From an uncultured Porphyromonadaceae bacterium (GTDB taxonomy: Bacteria; Bacteroidota; Bacteroidia; Bacteroidales; UBA11471), in contig URHG01000007.1 in the NCBI GenBank assembly GCA_900547555.1, positions 16,130-80,129 of the forward strand: a DNA stretch of 64,000 bases, read 5' to 3'. This document shows positions 1 to 9,202 of this stretch, in pieces. Each line of letters begins with the position of its first letter. Position 1 is the stretch's first letter. The position numbers were made by a program, and so were the translations under genes. Under the pieces are notes generated by a model, which searched no databases, was not told the origin of the DNA, and worked only from the letters and a program-made list of their open reading frames with translations.

Positions 1-2104
1 GACCATCTACCACCACGCTTACCATGCGATTGGGGTCATTTTCCCACTTGGGAGCCCATACCATACCGACCTTTTTCTCCACAGCCCGTTTTACATATCC
101 ACCGACTGTCAATGTTTCGGTACATCTACCTGCCACACGTAAACTGTCATTTATCCAACCGGCAAGATTACGAGACCAATTTGAAACACTTTCTTCATCA
201 GAAACCGATTTAACAGTATAATAATCGGCTCCTCTGTTGTTCCAACGACTGATACCTTCTACATAAGAAGTAAAAGCCGGTCCGTCTCCGTAAGATACCT
301 CTATCTCTTCTGTCGAAGTGCTGCCCGGCTTACGATAATGAGTTAGATTTGACAAAGGCTCTTTTTCTCCATTCCTTGGAATAGCAAATGCGGGTCTGAC
401 AACCAAGCTGCTTGGCTCCTCATCGGCATAACGCATACGCACATCGATACTGTATGCACCATTAGCATCTGTTGCTCCGACAAAAGAAGTCGCCTTGCCA
501 CTCTCAGTAATCGTTATCATTACCGGCTCATAAGCAGCTCCTTGATATGTACCGTTACGGAATCCTGTCTCAACAGCTTTATAAATAGTTCCCGTAATTG
601 TATTTTTCTGGGTAAGATTTTCATCGACAACCCAACCGGCTAAATCTTCAAACCAATCGGTATTATCGGTCAGGGTAAATTTATTATAAACAGTACCCAG
701 TTCGTTCCAAGAAACACCTCCCGTACTTGCTCTTTCCTCATATTTACCTGCCCGGGCTTCGGTTTTGCCATTACTTAAATAATGAGTGATATTCTTTTTA
801 AGAGTTCCGATAGTTATTTTCGGATTTTCACCATTTTTTACCGGCAATTCAAACGAGAAATTACCCTCGGCATCGGTATTCACATATACAGCCTTCAACC
901 CCGATGAATACTGCACATTCAAATAGGCCTCTTGATAAGGATTGGAATAAGTTCCTTCACAAAAACCGGTTTCCACGGCAAACAGACATTTTCCTGTTAC
1001 CGTTACTTTTTGCGGGTAGTCGGCATCGGTATGCAGCCAGCCTGCCAAAGTCGCTCCATCTTCGGGCCAAGTAGCCGGTTTAGTTGTAGGATTGAAGCCG
1101 TCGTTATACTCGGGATTGAACATCATGTACATATTTTGCATCGTATATTCCTGCTCAGCAAAATTTTTCAAGGGACCCTTGCTTATATTTTCCTCTATTT
1201 CATATTTACCTGTCAATTGCACAGATTTTCCGGAAGCAGTAAAATGCTCATACGATGAAACTACCTCCCGAGGCGTTATTTCCAACTTTTCAAAACCCTC
1301 TTCATAAGAACGCAATGGTAAAGCTATAACATAATTTCCTTGTTCATCGGTCGTCGCACCAAATGTAATATCCTCCGTTATATCTTCATCTTTATATGTA
1401 ACTTTGAAGTCGATCGCCATATTAGCTGCCGGCATATAAGCCCCCTGACGGTATCCCGATTCGTATGCCTGTTGTACATTACCTTTCAATGTAATGCGCT
1501 CATCGAAACCATCGAAACCCGACACTTCATTTCCCGTAAGACTTTCATCCAGGATCTCGACGGTTCCGGGCTTCAATGTCAGGTTATTTGAACTATATGT
1601 ATATTCATATAATGTGGTCTTAAATACGGGAGTAGCACCGTCCATCTTCACATATTCCGATTTAAGCGCTCTGAAATCCTGAATACGTACCGTTGCATTA
1701 ATCCCTTCCGATTTCGTCGGGACTTCAAATGCCCAATGTCCTTCGGCATCAGTTACAGTTTCATATACCTTATTCCCCTTATTTTTTTCTGCATCAGGCG
1801 TGCTAGCATTACCACTGGTATTCCCCGGTGCACTTATTACAGATACAGAACTTCCATCGCTTCCCAAATATTCGCTGTAAGGGATTTCGAGATATACTTT
1901 CTGTCCCGCAACAGGTGCATATTTATTTACCGTATAATCGGTACCGGAGATATCGACTCCGGCATCGTAAACAAATGTTCCCGAAACAACAGCTTTTTCG
2001 GTAATAGAATCGAGACTTAACTCCGACTGCTCGGGATCACAGCCCGACAATGCCAACAAACCCGTCGTGGCAATCAATGAGCATAATAGATGGTTGATTT
2101 TCAT
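1..2104 (-). CDS. Repeat-containing surface lipoprotein (carboxypeptidase-regulatory-like), 3' end outside window
   Basis: The frame is open from ATG at 2104 to the window edge (about 700 residues), so the C-terminus is missing. The N-terminus is a lipoprotein signal: MKINHLLCSLIATTGLLALSGC, with lipobox LSGC. The body is built from repeated units of about 120-150 residues. Each holds a recurring AVETGF..GTY-type segment (plus-strand positions near 1470, 975, 575 and 95) followed by a phrase like TDAEGNFSFELPV. That pattern is typical of carboxypeptidase-regulatory-like or SusE/F-like beta-sandwich domains. It is probably an outer-membrane, surface-exposed protein; no catalytic motif is visible, so ligand binding or adhesion is inference. 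A -7 box lies upstream at 2156-2163, and the OPT transporter terminator separates it from the gene before. Confidence 0.75.
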   Translation of the reverse strand, partial: MKINHLLCSLIATTGLLALSGCDPEQSELSLDSITEKAVVSGTFVYDAGVDISGTDYTVNKYAPVAGQKVYLEIPYSEYLGSDGSSVSVISAPGNTSGNASTPDAEKNKGNKVYETVTDAEGHWAFEVPTKSEGINATVRIQDFRALKSEYVKMDGATPVFKTTLYEYTYSSNNLTLKPGTVEILDESLTGNEVSGFDGFDERITLKGNVQQAYESGYRQGAYMPAANMAIDFKVTYKDEDITEDITFGATTDEQGNYVIALPLRSYEEGFEKLEITPREVVSSYEHFTASGKSVQLTGKYEIEENISKGPLKNFAEQEYTMQNMYMMFNPEYNDGFNPTTKPATWPEDGATLAGWLHTDADYPQKVTVTGKCLFAVETGFCEGTYSNPYQEAYLNVQYSSGLKAVYVNTDAEGNFSFELPVKNGENPKITIGTLKKNITHYLSNGKTEARAGKYEERASTGGVSWNELGTVYNKFTLTDNTDWFEDLAGWVVDENLTQKNTITGTIYKAVETGFRNGTYQGAAYEPVMITITESGKATSFVGATDANGAYSIDVRMRYADEEPSSLVVRPAFAIPRNGEKEPLSNLTHYRKPGSTSTEEIEVSYGDGPAFTSYVEGISRWNNRGADYYTVKSVSDEESVSNWSRNLAGWINDSLRVAGRCTETLTVGGYVKRAVEKKVGMVWAPKWENDPNRMVSVVVDG

Positions 2105-2155
2105 AAAAAAACTATTAAATAAATTTTAGGTCAAATATTTCCAATCCTAACCTCG

Positions 2156-2163
2156 CAAATGTA
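2156..2163 (-). promoter_or_regulatory. Bacteroidota -7 promoter box for the repeat lipoprotein
   Basis: The minus strand reads TACATTTG, matching TAnnTTTG, about 52 nt upstream of the lipoprotein ATG. No clear TTTG -33 partner was identified. Confidence 0.5.
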
Positions 2164-2209
2164 AATATATTGAAATAAAAAACCAAAATGTTATATATTT
2201 ATTTTAAGG

Positions 2210-2258
2210 TTATAGATAGGAAAAGGACGGGAAATTCCCGTCCTTTTCCTATCTATAA
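2210..2258 (-). terminator. Long perfect hairpin terminator
   Basis: Arms 2212-2231 and 2237-2256 are perfectly complementary (20 bp, extendable by two A-T pairs) around an AAATT loop. It lies just after the OPT transporter stop on the minus strand and before the lipoprotein promoter, so it most likely ends the transporter transcript. Confidence 0.85.
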
Positions 2259-2270
2259 TATAACTTTCAA

Positions 2271-4250
2271 TCATTCTTTTTTCGCCTTCAAACTGGTTCT
2301 TGCCAAATAAATGATAAGCGACAAATAAAGAAGCAGTCCAAGCGACTGGGATACGGTCTCGTTCGTGGTATAGGAATATTCGAATCCGGCAAACCGGATA
2401 GCAGCACTCACAACACCCATCAATGCTCCCCCCGCAATAAATCCCGAGGCCAGCAACGTACCTTTTTCGAGACGCGCCTTATTGAGAGCCTTATCGGTAG
2501 AACGGGTCGATACATACCAACTGATAAGCCCGCCGATGACCAACGGAGTATTCAACTCCAAAGGAATGAACATACCCAAAGCAAATGCCAAAGCCGGAAC
2601 TTTCAGGAAGGTCAGCACCAACGCAATCAAAGCCCCCACGCCATAAAGCAACCACGGTGCTCCTTGCCCCGACATAAGGGGCTGTATAACTGCCGCCATA
2701 GCATTGGCTTGCGGGGCAGCCAACGCATTTTCGCCTGTAAAGCCGTAAGTCTTATTCAAAATGATCATGACACCCCCCACTGTCGCTGCCGCAACCAATG
2801 TTCCGACAAACTTCCATGTTTCCTGCTTGGCCGGCGTCGTACCCAGCCAATACCCGATTTTCAGGTCGGTAACCAGACCTCCGGCAATCGACAACGCTGT
2901 ACACACGACACCGCCTATAATCAACGCCGCAACCATACCTTCTTTACCAGACAGACCAGAAGCCACCAAAATAACCGACGCCAAAATCAACGTCATCAGT
3001 GTCATACCCGAAACAGGATTGGTTCCCACTATCGCAATCGCATTGGCTGCAACCGTCGTAAACAGAAAAGCGATAACCGACACTACAACAAACGCAATAA
3101 GGGCCTGCATGAAGTTATGAATGACACCGAAATAGAAAAAGAGGAATATGGCGATAAGCGTTACCACGATAGAGAAGAAAAGTATTTTCATACTGATGTC
3201 CCTCTGTGTACGCTTTACCCCCGACCGTACAGCCGAGGTTTTCCCTTTCAATTCTTTCGATGCCAAGCCTACGGCACTGCGTATCACTCCCCACGAACGG
3301 ACAATACCTATAATACCGGCCATCGCAATACCACCGATACCTATATATCGGGCATAGGTCGTAAATATTTGCTCGGGGCTCATTTGGGAAACCGTCAAAG
3401 CCGTATCGCCACTATTAAGTTGTAATACCGTATCCCCCCAAAAAAGATCGAAACCCGGTATAATCAAAAACCAAACAAAAATAGAACCGGCACAAATGAT
3501 AAGACTATATTTCAATCCTACGATATAACCGAGTCCCAAAACCGCTGCTCCGGTATTGACCTTGAAAACGAGTTTCGCCTTTTCGGCCACCATATCTCCC
3601 AAAGGCAATATACGAGTCGTCAATACTTCACTCCACCAGCCGAATGTCGACAACAAAAAATCATAAATTCCACCCACAAGGCCGGCAAAAATAAGCGGAC
3701 GCGCCTGACTTCCTCCTTTGTGCCCCGATACGAGAATCTGCGTCGTCGCAGTCGCTTCGGGGAAAGGATACTTACCGTGCATATCCGAAACAAAATATTT
3801 GCGGAAAGGAATCAAAAACAATATGCCCAAAACACCTCCGAGCAACGAACTTAAAAATACTTGTAAAAAACCGGCCGACAAACCGGGAATAATATACAAT
3901 GCCGGTAACGTGAATATCACACCCGCAACGACCGTTCCCGAACAGGCCCCGATAGATTGTATAATCACATTTTCACCCAATGCATTTTTCCGCTTGAACC
4001 CAGTAGAAAGTCCTACCGCTATAATGGCGATAGGTATGGCCGCTTCGAATACCTGACCGACTTTCAATCCCAAATAAGCCGCAGCAGCAGAAAAAAGTAC
4101 GGCCATGACGATACCCCATGAAACCGACCACGGAGTAACCTCCCGATACTCCTTCCCGGGCGACATTATGGGGTTATACTCCTCACCTTCCTCCAACTCG
4201 CGAAAAGCATTTTCCGGCAAATCTACCGGCTCTTTCTCGTTTTCTTTCAT
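2271..4250 (-). CDS. OPT family oligopeptide transporter
   Basis: A 659-residue polytopic inner-membrane protein. Its N-terminal cytoplasmic stretch ends in SPGKEYREVTPWSVSWGIVMAVLFSAAAAYLGLKVG (split here by the first membrane helix), the usual opening of prokaryotic OPT/YSL transporters. Many hydrophobic segments follow. The family signature regions include the NAIAIVGTNPVSGMT stretch and a KYPFPEATA motif near residue 160. OPT proteins import oligopeptides or metal-chelate complexes with protons; the substrate here cannot be read. Length is normal for the bacterial subfamily. It is a single-gene unit with a strong terminator after it. The gene at 4387 is divergent, so 4251-4386 carries both promoters. 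Confidence 0.9.
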   Translation of the reverse strand: MKENEKEPVDLPENAFRELEEGEEYNPIMSPGKEYREVTPWSVSWGIVMAVLFSAAAAYLGLKVGQVFEAAIPIAIIAVGLSTGFKRKNALGENVIIQSIGACSGTVVAGVIFTLPALYIIPGLSAGFLQVFLSSLLGGVLGILFLIPFRKYFVSDMHGKYPFPEATATTQILVSGHKGGSQARPLIFAGLVGGIYDFLLSTFGWWSEVLTTRILPLGDMVAEKAKLVFKVNTGAAVLGLGYIVGLKYSLIICAGSIFVWFLIIPGFDLFWGDTVLQLNSGDTALTVSQMSPEQIFTTYARYIGIGGIAMAGIIGIVRSWGVIRSAVGLASKELKGKTSAVRSGVKRTQRDISMKILFFSIVVTLIAIFLFFYFGVIHNFMQALIAFVVVSVIAFLFTTVAANAIAIVGTNPVSGMTLMTLILASVILVASGLSGKEGMVAALIIGGVVCTALSIAGGLVTDLKIGYWLGTTPAKQETWKFVGTLVAAATVGGVMIILNKTYGFTGENALAAPQANAMAAVIQPLMSGQGAPWLLYGVGALIALVLTFLKVPALAFALGMFIPLELNTPLVIGGLISWYVSTRSTDKALNKARLEKGTLLASGFIAGGALMGVVSAAIRFAGFEYSYTTNETVSQSLGLLLYLSLIIYLARTSLKAKKE

Positions 4251-4386
4251 CGTATTATTTCAAATTTTTCTATTAAAATCCTAAAATAGTGCGCAAGATA
4301 GCCATTTTTATAGAAATCTACCGCATAAAGCCGGGAATATCAAAAAAAATATATACATTCGTAGAGAGAAATAAGCCTTTTTTAGC

Positions 4387-5052
4387 ATGAAAGAAATTTT
4401 ACATTTTTTGAGAGAATTGCGTATGCATAATAATCGGGAATGGTTCAATGCACACAAAAACGAATACACCCAATTACGCAAGACTTTTGAAACATACGTC
4501 AACCAACTCATTGCCTTAATCGGCGAAAAAGACGAGGAACTGCACGGTCTTGAAGCATCGGCCTGCCTTTACCGGATATATCGTGATATCCGTTTTTCTC
4601 CCGATAAGACTCCTTATAAAACCCATTTTGCCGCATATATGGCCCGGGGCGGGAAAAACAGTCCGCGTGCCGGATACTACTTACATATCGAACCCGACAA
4701 CTGTCTCCTTTGCGGAGGAATTTGGTGTCCCGACCCACCGTTGTTGAAAGCGCTTCGCCAATCGATATACGACAACTGCGACGAATTCAGAGAAATATTG
4801 GAAGAACCGGCATTTAAAAAACTTTATCACGGACTCGATAACGAACGGGCGCTGAAAGTCATGCCGCGCCCCTTTCCCAAAGATTTTCCTTATCCCGAAC
4901 TGCTCAAACAACGGGATTATCTGACATACGCTTCTAAAAAGGAATCTTTTTTTGAAAACGATGACTGGTTGTACCAAACGGCCGAAGAATTATCGATCCT
5001 ATACCCGTTCAACCGATTTCTGAACTATACCTGCGATGAAATGAACGAATAA
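4387..5052 (+). CDS. DUF2461 (TIGR02453-type) family protein
   Basis: 221 residues, matching the conserved DUF2461 layout: N-terminal FLRELRMHNNREWFNAHK, then YRIYRDIRFSPDKTPYKTHF and GYYLHIEPDN. These blocks are typical of this widespread bacterial and fungal family, whose biochemical function is unknown. No signal peptide or membrane segment is present, so it should be cytoplasmic. It stands alone, divergent from the OPT transporter, and ends 105 bp before the polygalacturonase, which has its own promoter. Confidence 0.85.
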   Translation: MKEILHFLRELRMHNNREWFNAHKNEYTQLRKTFETYVNQLIALIGEKDEELHGLEASACLYRIYRDIRFSPDKTPYKTHFAAYMARGGKNSPRAGYYLHIEPDNCLLCGGIWCPDPPLLKALRQSIYDNCDEFREILEEPAFKKLYHGLDNERALKVMPRPFPKDFPYPELLKQRDYLTYASKKESFFENDDWLYQTAEELSILYPFNRFLNYTCDEMNE

Positions 5053-5091
5053 TACCCATTTATACCTATTTCTACACTTATATGAAACAAT

Positions 5092-5127
5092 TTTGCACTT
5101 TTAGGATGTAATTTATGTCTATCTTTG
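5092..5127 (+). promoter_or_regulatory. Promoter of the GH28 gene (TTTG / TATCTTTG)
   Basis: TTTG at 5092-5095 and TATCTTTG at 5120-5127 match the Bacteroidota -33 and -7 elements. The 24-nt spacing is a little long. The -7 box covers the TTG at 5125, which shows that the ATG at 5158 is the real start. Confidence 0.55.
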
Positions 5128-5157
5128 GAAACATTTTTAACCCATAACCCACAAATC

Positions 5158-6699
5158 ATGAAAAAACTTTTTCTGTTTGCTCTATGCCTCACCCTTACAC
5201 ATCTCTCCTGGGCAAAAACGTATGACATAAAAAAACTGGGAGCCGATGCAACAGGTAAAAAGGCGTGTACGGAATTAATAAACAAAACCATTGACAAAGC
5301 TGCCCAAGAAGGGGGAGGTACGATTTATTTTCCGGCCGGAACTTATCTTACCGCCACCATCGAAATGAAAAGCAATATCACGTTACATATCGAATCGGGT
5401 GCGACCATACGTTTCTCCGATAACTTCGAGGATTATCTTCCTTTCGTAAAAATTCGATGGGAAGGCACTGTCATGAATACACTCTCTCCGCTTATTTACG
5501 CTCACGATGCCGATAACCTGACCATCACCGGTCGCGGAACACTCGACGGGAACGGCTTTAAATGGTGGGCTTGGGAAGGTGAAACCAAGAAGATCATAAA
5601 AGATAACGGCGGGAGACTCCCCGACAACAAAAAAAGCAAATTGCAACGTATGTGGGAAGATGCCAACGTAGGACTGGAAGTTTCGGATTATTACAAAGGG
5701 TCGCTGGAACGCCGTATGTTCCGCCCTCCTTTCATTCAATTTTTCGAGTGTAGCAATATTCTCATCGAAAACGTAAAAATCATCAACTCTCCATTTTGGA
5801 CCGTCAATCCTGCATTTTGCGATAATGTCGTAGTTCACGGTGTTACCATTAAAAACCCTGATAAAAATCCCAAAGGCCCCAACACCGACGGCATCAACCC
5901 CACCTCCTGCCGTAATGTACGCATCTCCGATTGCTTTATCAGTGTAGGAGACGATTGCATCACCATCAAATCGGGTCGAGATGCCGACGGACGTAAATAC
6001 GGGAAAGCCTGCGAAAACATCACGATTACCAACTGTGTCATGCTCTCAGGGCACGGCGGTGTAGTCATAGGAAGCGAAATGTCCGGAGGGGTAAAACGTG
6101 TTACCATTTCTAACTGCGTCTTCGACGGTACCGATGCCGGTATCAGACTGAAAGCATCTCGCGGCCGCGGCGGTGTGGTAGAGCAAATCCGTGTCGATAA
6201 CATTGTCATGCGGAATATCCAACGTAATGCTTTCATCTTTGACCTTTTCTACGACAAAACATCAAAAGTCGAGCCTGTCAGCGAACGTACACCCATTTTC
6301 AGAAACATACATCTGAGCAACATTACCGGACGAGAAATCAAACAAATCGGCTACATCAGCGGTATCGAAGAAATGCCGGTACAAAATCTTTCGTTCAACA
6401 ATCTCAACATGGAAGCCGAGAAAGGATTCATTGTCAATACGGCCAAAGATATTTACTTTAATAATGTGGAATTTTCGGCAACGAAAGGTTCGCCATGGGT
6501 ATTTGAAGACAGTGAAAAAATCATTCTCAACAATGTACGTACGAAATATCCGACCGAAGGGACTCCGGTCATCACATTCGACCATGTAACCGACGCATAT
6601 ATCAACAACTGTGTACAGATAGAACCGGTAAGTATTTTTTATCGGGAAACAGACAGCCAAGTAAAAGACGGAGGAAATAACCAAATCTCCATAAAATAG
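5158..6699 (+). CDS. Glycoside hydrolase family 28 (polygalacturonase-like), secreted
   Basis: 513 residues from ATG 5158, beginning with a Sec signal peptide (MKKLFLFALCLTLTHLSWA). The mature protein opens with the pectate-lyase/GH28 phrase YDIKKLGADATGKKACTELINKTID. It then shows right-handed beta-helix repeats and the GH28 catalytic signatures: NTDGINPTSCRNV, VGDDCITIKSG and GHGGVVIGSEMSGG, carrying the family Asp residues and the His. It should hydrolyse galacturonan (or rhamnogalacturonan/xylogalacturonan) in the periplasm or at the cell surface; exact linkage specificity is not readable. Together with the pectate-lyase-like protein at 22735-24303 it suggests pectin use. It is a single-gene transcript. 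Confidence 0.88.
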   Translation: MKKLFLFALCLTLTHLSWAKTYDIKKLGADATGKKACTELINKTIDKAAQEGGGTIYFPAGTYLTATIEMKSNITLHIESGATIRFSDNFEDYLPFVKIRWEGTVMNTLSPLIYAHDADNLTITGRGTLDGNGFKWWAWEGETKKIIKDNGGRLPDNKKSKLQRMWEDANVGLEVSDYYKGSLERRMFRPPFIQFFECSNILIENVKIINSPFWTVNPAFCDNVVVHGVTIKNPDKNPKGPNTDGINPTSCRNVRISDCFISVGDDCITIKSGRDADGRKYGKACENITITNCVMLSGHGGVVIGSEMSGGVKRVTISNCVFDGTDAGIRLKASRGRGGVVEQIRVDNIVMRNIQRNAFIFDLFYDKTSKVEPVSERTPIFRNIHLSNITGREIKQIGYISGIEEMPVQNLSFNNLNMEAEKGFIVNTAKDIYFNNVEFSATKGSPWVFEDSEKIILNNVRTKYPTEGTPVITFDHVTDAYINNCVQIEPVSIFYRETDSQVKDGGNNQISIK

Positions 6700-6722
6700 C
6701 CCCATACCCCAGACAAAGCTCT

Positions 6723-6750
6723 AAGCCCCTCTCAAAAAAGAGGGGCTTTT
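6723..6750 (+). terminator. Rho-independent terminator after GH28
   Basis: AAGCCCCTCT (6723-6732) pairs with AGAGGGGCTT (6739-6748) around a 6-nt loop, followed by a T run. Confidence 0.85.
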
Positions 6751-6940
6751 GATTTATCAATCTCCCCCTTTTCAAAGATATACTCCTCGACCTTATTTTA
6801 TCCCAAATTTCACCAAAATGAAAAACTCCTTTTTCGTTTTGAAAAAATCTCATTTATAAATAGGAAGAAATAAAAACCTAATAATAAGGCACTTATAAAA
6901 ACGTAAATTTTTGGTATTCAATTTGCTTTTTTCAAAATGT

Positions 6941-9202
6941 ATGAAGCTATATATTATATCGAACAGACTACCCGTCAAGGTAACAGGAGAAGCCGGAGCA
7001 TTTATTTTTTCCAGAAGTGAAGGAGGACTGGCCACCGGTCTGGATTCCTTGAATACAGCTTACGAAAAACATTGGATCGGTTGGCCGGGAATATGCGTCG
7101 AAAAAAAAGAGGAACAAGCCGAAATCGGTTCCCAACTCGAAAAACTCAATTTTCACCCCGTATTCCTCACAGACTCACAAATTACGAATTACTATGAGGG
7201 ATATAGCAACAGTACGATATGGCCTTTATGCCACTATTTTTACGTTTATACATTATACAGAAACAGTTTTTGGCAAGCCTATCAGGAAGTAAACCGTCGT
7301 TTCTGCGAGGAGATATGCAAACTGGTCCAACCCGATGATAAAATATGGGTACAAGATTACCAACTCATGTTGCTTCCGGGTATGTTGAGAGAGGTGATGC
7401 CACATCTTTGCATAGGATATTTTCATCATATACCATTCCCCTCTTACGAACTCTTCCGCATTTTACCCGAGCGGGCAGAAATATTGCGGGGTCTTTTGGG
7501 TGCGGACTTTATAGCATTTCACACGCCCGATTATATGCGACACTTCATCAGTGCCGTGCAACGTATATTACGTATCGACTTTCAACTCGACGAATGTATG
7601 CTTTCCAATCGGGTAGTCCGAGTCGATGCTCTTCCTATGGGAATCAACTATGATCTTTATCATGAGGCTGTATCGAAAACAACCGTACGAGAAGCCATCG
7701 AAAAATATCGAAAACTCTTCGGAAATAGAAAATTGCTATTATCGGTAGATCGGTTGGATTACAGCAAAGGTATTCTGCATCGTTTGCAAGGATTCGCCGC
7801 ATTTCTCGAACATCACCCCGAATATCGCGGTAAGGTCTCTTTATCGATGGTTATTGTCCCGTCCCGGGATCATGTCGGCAGTTATGCCGAATTAAAAACC
7901 AAAATCGATGAAGAAATAGGCTCTATCAACGGCCGATATTCGACAATGGACTGGACGCCGGTATGTTATTTTTATCACGGATTCCCTTTTGAAGAATTGG
8001 TAGCGTTATATTACGTAGCCGATGTTGCGGTGGTTACGCCCTTGCGGGACGGAATGAACCTCGTCGCCAAAGAATATATTGCCGTCAAAGACGGGAATCC
8101 CGGTGTACTCATACTGAGTGAAATGGCTGGTGCTGCTGTAGAAATGACCGATGCCCTGCTGGTCAACCCGAACGATACGGATCAAATCGAAAATGCAATT
8201 TATCAAGCTCTCGAAATGCCCGATTTAGAACAACAATGGCGTCTTAATCGTATGCAAAAACTTATCTCTACGCAAACGGTCGAACGATGGGCCGGAAATT
8301 TTATCGATGAATGGGAACAAACTTACATAAAGAACAGAGAGTTGTATGAGAAATGCCTCTCTAAATCGGCCGTCAATACAATCAAGCAAAGCTACCGCCA
8401 AGCGAAAGAACGTCTTATTTTATTAGACTATGACGGTACATTGGCTCCGATATGCAATAAACCTGAAGAGGCAAAACCTACAACCGAACTCATGGCAACA
8501 CTGCGGCAACTGACCGATGACCCATCTAATAAAGTGGTTGTCAACAGCGGTCGGGATCACGGTACACTCGAAAAATGGCTCGGGAATTTACATATTTCAC
8601 TGGCCGCCGAACATGGTGCTTATTATAAAGAAAACGGGGAGTGGATAAACAAAGTACACCAGAACGAGTGGAGTTCCGGATTACTGTCGATATTGAAATT
8701 ATTCGTCGAAAAAACACCCCATTCCCACTTAGAAATCAAAGATACGGCGTTGGCATGGCATTACAGGGAATGCGATGCTTGGCTCGGCACCCTTAGGGCC
8801 CAACAACTTACCAATGCTCTTATTTCTATTTGCCTGAAACAAAAACTGGAAATCATACAAGGCAATAAAGTTATCGAAATAAAATCACCCGATTATAATA
8901 AAGGATCGGAAGTCGCCCGACAATTACAACACGGGAACTACGACTTCATCATCGCTATGGGCGACGATACCACCGATAACGACATGTTCGAGGCTCTGCC
9001 GCAAAAAGCGTTCACCATAAAAGTCGGTAATGTTTCCGAGACGGCCCGGTATAACATACCGGAACAAAAAGATGTATTGCCATTTTTACAAACATTGGCT
9101 GATGAAAAAAGTGTTCATCAATATAGAGAGCCTAAGGTACAACTGAAATCGGCAATGGATTTTTTCAAAGGATTACTGAAAACCTATAAAAAAGAATCGT
9201 AA
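6941..9202 (+). CDS. Bifunctional trehalose-6-phosphate synthase/phosphatase
   Basis: 753 residues from ATG 6941 ([14 protein letters not shown]); the longer frame starting with TTG at 6911 is not needed. The first ~480 residues are a GT20 trehalose-6-phosphate synthase: [30 protein letters not shown] and the [10 protein letters not shown] nucleotide-sugar loop. The last ~250 residues are a HAD-type trehalose-phosphate phosphatase, starting at [12 protein letters not shown] and containing [15 protein letters not shown]. The protein should make trehalose from UDP-glucose and glucose-6-phosphate in one chain. The GH15 gene follows directly (stop TAA, then ATG), so the two are cotranscribed. Such OtsA-OtsB fusions are common in Bacteroidota. 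Confidence 0.93.
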   Translation: MKLYIISNRLPVKVTGEAGAFIFSRSEGGLATGLDSLNTAYEKHWIGWPGICVEKKEEQAEIGSQLEKLNFHPVFLTDSQITNYYEGYSNSTIWPLCHYFYVYTLYRNSFWQAYQEVNRRFCEEICKLVQPDDKIWVQDYQLMLLPGMLREVMPHLCIGYFHHIPFPSYELFRILPERAEILRGLLGADFIAFHTPDYMRHFISAVQRILRIDFQLDECMLSNRVVRVDALPMGINYDLYHEAVSKTTVREAIEKYRKLFGNRKLLLSVDRLDYSKGILHRLQGFAAFLEHHPEYRGKVSLSMVIVPSRDHVGSYAELKTKIDEEIGSINGRYSTMDWTPVCYFYHGFPFEELVALYYVADVAVVTPLRDGMNLVAKEYIAVKDGNPGVLILSEMAGAAVEMTDALLVNPNDTDQIENAIYQALEMPDLEQQWRLNRMQKLISTQTVERWAGNFIDEWEQTYIKNRELYEKCLSKSAVNTIKQSYRQAKERLILLDYDGTLAPICNKPEEAKPTTELMATLRQLTDDPSNKVVVNSGRDHGTLEKWLGNLHISLAAEHGAYYKENGEWINKVHQNEWSSGLLSILKLFVEKTPHSHLEIKDTALAWHYRECDAWLGTLRAQQLTNALISICLKQKLEIIQGNKVIEIKSPDYNKGSEVARQLQHGNYDFIIAMGDDTTDNDMFEALPQKAFTIKVGNVSETARYNIPEQKDVLPFLQTLADEKSVHQYREPKVQLKSAMDFFKGLLKTYKKES

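Noticed and set aside
2664..3425. 253-residue plus-strand frame rich in His, Arg and Asn
   Set aside because: Composition is typical of an antisense frame of a membrane protein gene, here the OPT transporter.
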